Below, in pieces: positions 58,325-64,000 of a stretch of DNA of 64,000 nt. The notes under the pieces were generated by a model, which ran no database searches, was not told the DNA's origin, and worked only from the letters and a program-made list of their open reading frames with translations. Position 1 is the first letter of the stretch. Each line of letters opens with the position of its first letter. This DNA is from Chloracidobacterium sp. (lineage in GTDB: Bacteria > Acidobacteriota > Blastocatellia > Pyrinomonadales > Pyrinomonadaceae), in NCBI GenBank assembly GCA_016716305.1, contig JADJWP010000002.1:804501-868500 (forward strand). The letters run 5' to 3'. The position numbers and the translations under genes are program-made.

Positions 58325-60736
58325 GTGGCAACAAAAATGAGCTTTTCGTTAGATACATTGGAATTCCCTCGGCTTCTTGAGTTGGTCAGCCGAAACGCTC
58401 AGACGCCAATGGGCGTTGATCGGTTCGCCGATCTGCGACCTAGAATTGACCGCCGCGAACTCGACCGTGACATTTCCGCGATATCGGAAACGATGCGCTT
58501 GAACGAGGAAAAACAGGTGTCGTGGTCCTTCAGCGGCCTCCAAGATCCGAGTGATGCTGTTGCGATTCTTCAGATCAGAAATGCTACGCTTGAGCCGAAC
58601 CTTTTGCTTGAGATCGCCCGCGTTTGCAGCCAGGCACAGTTTTCCAGATCTTCGATCCAACCGGAGAAGGACTTTGCCCCGACGCTTTGGTCGATCGTTG
58701 AGAATATTCCGCCAGCGCTTCTCGGGGTACTGGCGAACATCAACAAGAAGCTCTTGCCCGGCGGCGAGGTCGATGATTCGGCATCGCCCGAGCTTGCCCG
58801 AATTCGACGCGATATCAATTCCCAGCGAACTCGCCTGACGAGATCCCTCGAATCGGTGATGCGAAATTCCGGCGATGCGATCCAGGATCAATTGGTGACG
58901 ATGCGAAACGAGCGTTTCGTGATTCCGGTAAAGGCCGACTTCCGGAACAAGGTCGGCGGCGTTGCTCATGGATTTTCATCAAGCGGTCAAACGGTCTTTG
59001 TCGAGCCGCTCGAGGCTATTGAAGCGAACAATGAACTGCAAAATCTGAAAGGAAAAGAAGAACGCGAGATCGCACGGATCTTGTTTGAATTGACTGAATT
59101 GTTCCGCGAACACTTGCCTGGCATCGAAGCCTCGGTCGACGCCGTCGGCGAACTCGACTTCATTAAAACGAAGGTCGAATTCGCACGCCGCTTCAATGCG
59201 GTTGTACCTGAGTTATCAGACGAGGGCACGATCGAACTGATCGACGCACGACACCCTCTTCTCGAGGAGAATCTTCGCGACTCCGGCCTCGAAATAGTGC
59301 CAAGTTCTTTTTCGCTCTCTCCCGAACGTCCCGTGATGGTGATCTCCGGAGCGAATGCCGGGGGAAAAACGGTCGTACTCAAAACTGCTGGCCTGCTATC
59401 CCTGATGGCCATCTCCGGCCTTCCGGTTCCCGCCGCATCGGCGAAACTTCCGTTTTACCGTTCGATATTGGCTGACATCGGCGATCATCAATCCCTCTCG
59501 GCGAATCTCTCGACGTTTTCGTCGCATATGTCGAATATCGCGTCGATGATCGAGGAGTGCGTAACTCCGTCGCTTGTGCTTTTAGATGAAGCCGGGACCG
59601 GCACTGATCCCGAAGAAGGCTCGGCCCTCGGCGTCGCGATCGTCGATCATTTCAGGCAAAAGGGCTCGCAGGTGATCGCCTCAACGCACTATCGCGGATT
59701 GAAAATGTATGCTGCGAACGACCCGCACGTAGTGAACGCTTCGGTCGAGTTCGACGAGAAAACGCTGCAGCCAACCTACAGACTGCTGATCGGCCTTGCA
59801 GGTGCGTCTTCGGGTATCGAGATCGCCCGCCGCTTCGGAATCAAGCAGGATGTGATCGACGCCGCGCGTCAGAATCTCGACATTTCAGCTCAGGACGCCG
59901 AAGCGTATCTTCGCAAACTCCAGACCGAGACCAAGCTCGCCGAGGACCTCCGAATTGCGCTCGAAGAAGAACGCGAAGCGACCGCTATGAAATATGCCGG
60001 CCTCGAGGTCGAAGCTGTCAAGAAAGAAAAGGCTCGACAGAAAGAGTTTGAGCAGAAACTTGCCGAAACCGTCGAATCTTTCGAACGCCAATCCAAAGCA
60101 TTTATCGATTCCATCGAAGACAAAGCCCTCAAGAACAAGCTAGTCAAAGAACGTACCGCCCGGAAGGCCGAAATGAACCGTGCACTCGTGTCTAAAGTCC
60201 AGGGTCCAAAGTCCGATTTCGGCACCTTCGGTACACAGGCGGAAACGCGGGCCGAGGGGAGCGTGCCTGCCGGCGACGAAATTCTAACCGTTGGATCAAA
60301 AGTGCTCACATCCTTCGGCAACGTCGGCACCGTCGAAAAGCTCGACAAAGAAACCGCCGAAGTCCTCGTCGGCGGAATGCGCCTCCGCGAAAGGATCAAA
60401 GATCTTCAAGTAGTCGAGTCCGGTGTCAGTAGCCCGCACGTAAGTAAGGGCTCCTCTGCGGGATTCTCTAAACCGATCGATTCACCAGACGTGGCCGCCG
60501 AGCTCAACCTGATCGGCCACACGACCGCCGAGGCCGAATACGAACTCGACCGCTTTATCGATGAAGCCTACCTGGCATCCGTGCCCCGCGTCCGCATCAT
60601 TCACGGCTTCGGCACAGGCGCTTTAAAGAATTACGTCCACCATTTTCTGAAGAATCACGAACTCGTCGAACGCTTCGCTTTCGCACCTTCCGACCAAGGC
60701 GGTAACGGCGCTACAATTGCAGAATTGAAGCTATAG
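58325..60736 (+). CDS. mutS2: Endonuclease MutS2
   Basis: An 803-residue protein. It lacks the MutS mismatch-recognition domain and starts with core helices (FSLDTLEFPRLLELVSRNAQT). A clamp follows, then the ATPase with Walker A GANAGGKTVVLK and LLDEAGTGTDPEEGSAL. A long coiled coil (about 530-610) and a KOW-like strand segment (VGSKVLTSFGNVGTVEKL) precede the Smr nuclease domain (LNLIGHTTAEAEYELDRFID, VRIIHGFGTGALK). It acts in anti-recombination or ribosome rescue. The start codon at 58325 is GTG; an ATG at 58337 would shorten it by four residues. Confidence 0.93.
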   Translation: MATKMSFSLDTLEFPRLLELVSRNAQTPMGVDRFADLRPRIDRRELDRDISAISETMRLNEEKQVSWSFSGLQDPSDAVAILQIRNATLEPNLLLEIARVCSQAQFSRSSIQPEKDFAPTLWSIVENIPPALLGVLANINKKLLPGGEVDDSASPELARIRRDINSQRTRLTRSLESVMRNSGDAIQDQLVTMRNERFVIPVKADFRNKVGGVAHGFSSSGQTVFVEPLEAIEANNELQNLKGKEEREIARILFELTELFREHLPGIEASVDAVGELDFIKTKVEFARRFNAVVPELSDEGTIELIDARHPLLEENLRDSGLEIVPSSFSLSPERPVMVISGANAGGKTVVLKTAGLLSLMAISGLPVPAASAKLPFYRSILADIGDHQSLSANLSTFSSHMSNIASMIEECVTPSLVLLDEAGTGTDPEEGSALGVAIVDHFRQKGSQVIASTHYRGLKMYAANDPHVVNASVEFDEKTLQPTYRLLIGLAGASSGIEIARRFGIKQDVIDAARQNLDISAQDAEAYLRKLQTETKLAEDLRIALEEEREATAMKYAGLEVEAVKKEKARQKEFEQKLAETVESFERQSKAFIDSIEDKALKNKLVKERTARKAEMNRALVSKVQGPKSDFGTFGTQAETRAEGSVPAGDEILTVGSKVLTSFGNVGTVEKLDKETAEVLVGGMRLRERIKDLQVVESGVSSPHVSKGSSAGFSKPIDSPDVAAELNLIGHTTAEAEYELDRFIDEAYLASVPRVRIIHGFGTGALKNYVHHFLKNHELVERFAFAPSDQGGNGATIAELKL

Positions 60737-60770
60737 GTATTCGTAAGGATTTCGTTCTTTTGTTCGAGCA

Positions 60771-60832
60771 TAGTCACGTGCATTAGCACGTGGTTACGTA
60801 GCAATTTGGGTGGCCCAGCCCGCTTAAGCGGG
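60771..60832. repeat. Pair of palindromes between mutS2 and the next gene (REP-like)
   Basis: CACGTGC, ATTA, GCACGTG (60775-60792) and the 14-base palindrome CCCGCTTAAGCGGG (60819-60832) lie 25 bases apart. Neither has a T-run. They resemble the palindromic intergenic elements near 50 kb in style, though not by a shared long sequence. They could form 3'-end hairpins for mutS2. Confidence 0.5.
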
Positions 60833-60924
60833 GTTTACAGAGATTAAGGACGTTGAACCGCCCTTCTAGACAAAATACGACCTTAACCACGATGTAAACC
60901 GCGTGGCTGTGCGAGGCAAAACGT

Positions 60925-61647
60925 ATGCACCTGCTCAGATACTGTTTTATCGCGATCCTGCTCCTGCCATCCGGCTTTGCCACCTACGGCCAGATTGTCG
61001 GCGACACGGTCATCGTATCGGTCGGAAAACAGTCGATCAGACTGCCCACGCCGTCTGGATACGTAAATGCCTGGGAAAACTATCCCAACTTGAGGTCCGC
61101 TTTCGAAATTAACGAAACTGAAAATAATCAAATGTTGGCGATATTTGCACCTTTGAGCTCGATTCCGGCCTTGAATAGCGGCAAGTATCTAGGTTTTCCC
61201 CATTACACTAAAGTCTCGGTTTCGAAGAGCCTCGCTACCTTGGACATCTCGGAAACCCAATTCACCCAATTTGTAGACCTATTTGAAAAGAAGATTGGTT
61301 CGGAGTTCAAAACTAGCGGACCTGATACGAAAAAAGTCGTTACAGAGATCAAAAGAGATCTTGGGAAGCACTTATGGACCGACGCCTCGTTCGAACTGAA
61401 GGACTCAGTCTATCTTGGTCCAATCAGTCGCACAAAGCATACATTCGTATCGGCTGCAATACTTGCTGTTGGCGGAATTGGTAAGAATATTGCCGTTTAC
61501 AACGTTACCGCCTTGGTGCTTGTACGAAGTCGCATACTCTTCGTCTACTTTTATGCAAATATCCAGTCTGGGACCGATCTCGACATGTTCAACGCCGAGG
61601 CAAAGAAAATCGTGGATGCGTTACTAGTGACGAATCCCGCAAGGTAG
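60925..61647 (+). CDS. Secreted protein of unknown function, 240 residues
   Basis: A signal peptide (YCFIAILLLPSGFATYGQ) is followed by a mature domain with GKQSIRLPTPSGYVNAWEN, a region FPHYTKVSVSKSLATLDIS, and a long C-terminal beta part (ITALVLV-like VTALVLVRSRILFVYFYA) ending in a helix (DMFNAEAKKIVDALL). No known domain or catalytic motif. It stands between mutS2 and dnaG, and its start has only a weak ribosome-binding site. Confidence 0.55.
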   Translation: MHLLRYCFIAILLLPSGFATYGQIVGDTVIVSVGKQSIRLPTPSGYVNAWENYPNLRSAFEINETENNQMLAIFAPLSSIPALNSGKYLGFPHYTKVSVSKSLATLDISETQFTQFVDLFEKKIGSEFKTSGPDTKKVVTEIKRDLGKHLWTDASFELKDSVYLGPISRTKHTFVSAAILAVGGIGKNIAVYNVTALVLVRSRILFVYFYANIQSGTDLDMFNAEAKKIVDALLVTNPAR

Positions 61648-61690
61648 AGCGTGAGAGACCGCGATTGAATACTGGTATCTTCCTTAAACT

Positions 61691-63538
61691 GTGCTCTACG
61701 ACCAATATTTCATAGATGACCTAAAAGACCGAGCCGATCTGGTGCGGCTTATTGAGCCGTATGCGCCGTTGAAGAAGAAAGGTGCGAACTGGATGGGGTG
61801 TTGTCCGTTTCATCAGGAAAAGACGCCTTCGTTTTCGGTGAGCCCGTCGAAAGGGTTTTACAAGTGTTTCGGGTGCGGGAAGGGCGGGAATGCGTTTACG
61901 TTTTTGATGGAAATGGAAGGACTGAATTTCCCGGAGGCCGTCCAGCGTGTCGCCGAAATGAACGGCGTTCCGCTGCCTGAGCCGATCGACGATGGCCAGT
62001 ATCAGCAAAACAAGCAGCGGAAAGAGGAACGGAAACAGCTTGCGGAACAGGTCATTGAGCTAAACAAGACCGCGTTGGAGTTCTGGGAAAGCGAACTGCA
62101 AGGCAAGAGCAAAAAGGCAAAAGATGCAAAAACATATCTGATCGATCGTGGCATTTCTGACGAGATCCAAAAGCAATTCCGTATAGGATTTTCGCCGGAT
62201 TCGTGGGATTCGCTTCTTAATCATCTGAAAGAAAAAGGTGTAGACGAAAAGCTGATCGAACAGAGCGGGCTCGTTTCGGTAAATGAAGAGAAAGAAAGGG
62301 TTTTCGACCGCTTTCGCGGGCGGATAATGTTCCCGGTTTTGGACGTCAACGGTAATCCGGTCGCCTTCGGTGCCCGTGCCATGGGCGACGACCAGCCGAA
62401 ATATCTGAACTCACCGGAAACGCCGGCCTACGTAAAGGGCCAGCATCTATACGGCCTCTTCCAGTCAAAAGAAGCCATCCGTCAGAAGAAATTCGCGATC
62501 CTCGTCGAAGGCTATCTCGACCTGGTCGCGTTGTACGAATTCGGCATCACAAATGTTGCCGCCAGCCTCGGAACTGCCTTCACGCCGGAGCAGTCCAAGC
62601 TTCTCTCACGGTTTACGAAACGGGTCGTTATCAACTACGACGGCGATTCGGCCGGCATCAAAGCCGCAAAACGGGCCATCGAGCAACTTCTACCGCAGGA
62701 TTTTGAGATAAAGGTACTTGTCCTGCCCGATGGCCAGGATCCCGACGACTTCGTTCGAGCGCACGGAACCGAGGGCTATAACGAAGCCCGCGGCAAGGCT
62801 CAGCCATATTTGAACTTCGTCCTAAATGCGTCAATGTCCGGTCGCTCGTTCAGCAACGCGAAGCAAAAGGCCGAAGCGATCGAGGAAGTATTGCCGATCC
62901 TCTCGGTGATCAAGAACCCGATACAGAAACGCGAGAGTTTCGACCAGACAATGACGCATTTTCGGATAGATGACGATTCGCTCAGACGAGACTTATGGCA
63001 CTCGGTAAAAAATGGCCACCAGACAGAACCTGAGGTACTGAAGCGGCAGGTACGGCGGTTTACACAGACCAAGGTAACGGTTGCCGAACAACATCTGCTC
63101 GAACTATTGATCAATGACCGCGAACTCCAGGCCGGGATTCTTCCGATGCTTGAGGCGACCGATTACGAACAACTCGCTACGGCACCGCTTTTTCGTGCTT
63201 TATATGATCTCTTGGAGAATGGCCTCGAGTTCACGCCGGAGAATATCGTCGGCTATATCGGTGACGACGAGTTCCTTCATGATTTTGTGCCGATACTCCT
63301 TATGACCGAACCGAAACGCCAACCCGGCGAGGTCATCGATGAGGTGTTCCATCATGCTGAGAACTGCGTTTTTACTCTGCGCTCGATGGCGATCTCAAAC
63401 CGCATTTTCGACATTTCTCAACAATTGCTGGCGGCCGAGCAGATCAGGGACTCACAAATGGTCAACGACCTTGTCCGGGAACAGATCGATCTCGCCAGAA
63501 TGAAGCACGATCTGGTTTCGAAAATCCGCCAAATCTGA
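61691..63538 (+). CDS. dnaG: DNA primase
   Basis: A 615-residue primase starting at GTG 61691. The CHC2 zinc finger has C38, H41, C59 and C62 (CCPFHQEKTPSF, CFGCG). The core has FRIGFSPDSWDSL and FRGRIMFPV; the TOPRIM domain has ILVEGYLDLVALYEF and INYDGDSAG. A C-terminal helicase-interacting domain follows from about residue 440. It makes RNA primers at the fork. rpoD follows after 120 bp, the common dnaG-rpoD order; no rpsU precedes. Confidence 0.95.
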   Translation: MLYDQYFIDDLKDRADLVRLIEPYAPLKKKGANWMGCCPFHQEKTPSFSVSPSKGFYKCFGCGKGGNAFTFLMEMEGLNFPEAVQRVAEMNGVPLPEPIDDGQYQQNKQRKEERKQLAEQVIELNKTALEFWESELQGKSKKAKDAKTYLIDRGISDEIQKQFRIGFSPDSWDSLLNHLKEKGVDEKLIEQSGLVSVNEEKERVFDRFRGRIMFPVLDVNGNPVAFGARAMGDDQPKYLNSPETPAYVKGQHLYGLFQSKEAIRQKKFAILVEGYLDLVALYEFGITNVAASLGTAFTPEQSKLLSRFTKRVVINYDGDSAGIKAAKRAIEQLLPQDFEIKVLVLPDGQDPDDFVRAHGTEGYNEARGKAQPYLNFVLNASMSGRSFSNAKQKAEAIEEVLPILSVIKNPIQKRESFDQTMTHFRIDDDSLRRDLWHSVKNGHQTEPEVLKRQVRRFTQTKVTVAEQHLLELLINDRELQAGILPMLEATDYEQLATAPLFRALYDLLENGLEFTPENIVGYIGDDEFLHDFVPILLMTEPKRQPGEVIDEVFHHAENCVFTLRSMAISNRIFDISQQLLAAEQIRDSQMVNDLVREQIDLARMKHDLVSKIRQI

Positions 63539-63658
63539 TATACTTTTCGTTTTAAACGCTCGCGCGGACTCCGAAACATTTGCGCCGCGCTGATCGTTTA
63601 AACAGTGGACCGGAAACCGCGATCTTAATAGCCGCTTTCTCCGGATCGTTTATTGAAT

Positions 63659-64000
63659 ATGCCCGACTACGACGAAAAAGAAGATCTGATGGACCGGCTT
63701 TTGGCCCTCGGAAAACGAAAGAAATTCTTGAGCCTCGATGAGCTTCACCGAGAGATCCCTGACAATATGATGTCCGCGGACGACATCGAAGACGTCCTTG
63801 ACCGGCTCGAAGGTGCCAATATCTCTGTCGCTGAAACCGACGCGCAGTTGCTTGAAAAGGCGTCATCTATGGCCCTTGACGATGACGAGGAAGAGACCGT
63901 CGACGAAGAGGACCTCGACCTCGACCTTTCTGCCGGTGCGTTGGACAAATCGAATGATCCGGTTCGGCTATATCTCCGTGAAATGGGAATCGTGCCTCTT
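63659..64000 (+). CDS. rpoD: RNA polymerase primary sigma factor, 5' part
   Basis: Starting at ATG 63659 (MPDYDEKEDLMDRLLALGKR), 114 codons are open to the window end. Region 1.1 is visible, helical and acidic (IEDVLDRLEGANISVAE, DDDEEETVDEEDLDLDL). The conserved region 1.2 start follows (DPVRLYLREMGIVPL). Position directly after dnaG supports the housekeeping sigma factor. The rest lies beyond the window. Confidence 0.9.
   Translation, partial: MPDYDEKEDLMDRLLALGKRKKFLSLDELHREIPDNMMSADDIEDVLDRLEGANISVAETDAQLLEKASSMALDDDEEETVDEEDLDLDLSAGALDKSNDPVRLYLREMGIVPL

Overview
The window looks like one chromosomal segment of a Gram-negative bacterium. LPS genes (lpxD, a waaF-like heptosyltransferase, gmhB) sit beside type IV pilus regulation and housekeeping genes (priA, mutS2, dnaG, the start of rpoD). 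Membrane proteins joining a winged helix to a TolB-like propeller, an SBBP-repeat giant protein, secreted proteins ending in carboxypeptidase-regulatory-like domains, an amidohydrolase trio and DUF2911 together suggest Acidobacteriota, perhaps class Blastocatellia. That placement is inference from gene content; no rRNA or tRNA gene was found. No transposase, phage module or CRISPR array is visible.

Layout. 1-8.3 kb: the end of an M14-peptidase-like gene, an SRPBCC/DUF2911 pair, a ferritin-like gene with a possible operator, an SDR, a glycosyltransferase/radical SAM pair, a small secreted protein and a cysteine desulfurase. 8.3-13.7 kb: a secreted 94-residue protein with five GIIIAG motifs, a GGDEF-EAL protein and a prolyl oligopeptidase. 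13.7-23.4 kb: a mainly minus-strand block of envelope and unknown genes (small lipoprotein, 1365-residue SBBP protein, small ORFs, ExbD-like lipoprotein) beside a divergent winged-helix/TolB regulator; a short coding remnant at its edge repeats the C-terminus of a gene inside it. 23.4-30.3 kb: PBP1B-like enzyme, an epimerase-like protein, the heptose genes and a CHASE3 kinase.

30.6-34.8 kb: a PilS-like kinase, a PilR-like sigma-54 activator and a pilin gene preceded by a near-consensus sigma-54 promoter with an inverted repeat upstream. 35-38 kb: ABC exporter genes with a TPR protein between permease and ATPase. 38-48.4 kb: priA, a Uma2-like gene, lpxD, a cluster of secreted surface-type proteins and a second winged-helix/TolB regulator, then msrB. 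48.4-51.3 kb is the least ordinary stretch: an unknown C-terminally anchored protein, a 21-bp tandem repeat encoding heptads, a 31-codon ORF ending next to a dispersed palindromic repeat, another unknown gene and more repeats. 51.3-55.8 kb: three amidohydrolase paralogues, two lacking metal ligands. 55.9-58.3 kb: a DUF1203/ada pair, a DCC protein and DUF427. 58.3-64 kb: mutS2, an unknown secreted protein, dnaG and rpoD (cut by the window end).

Most promising for something undescribed: the GIIIAG protein, the C-terminal module shared by three secreted proteins, the 13.8-21 kb block with its displaced duplicate, and the 48.4-51 kb repeat region.
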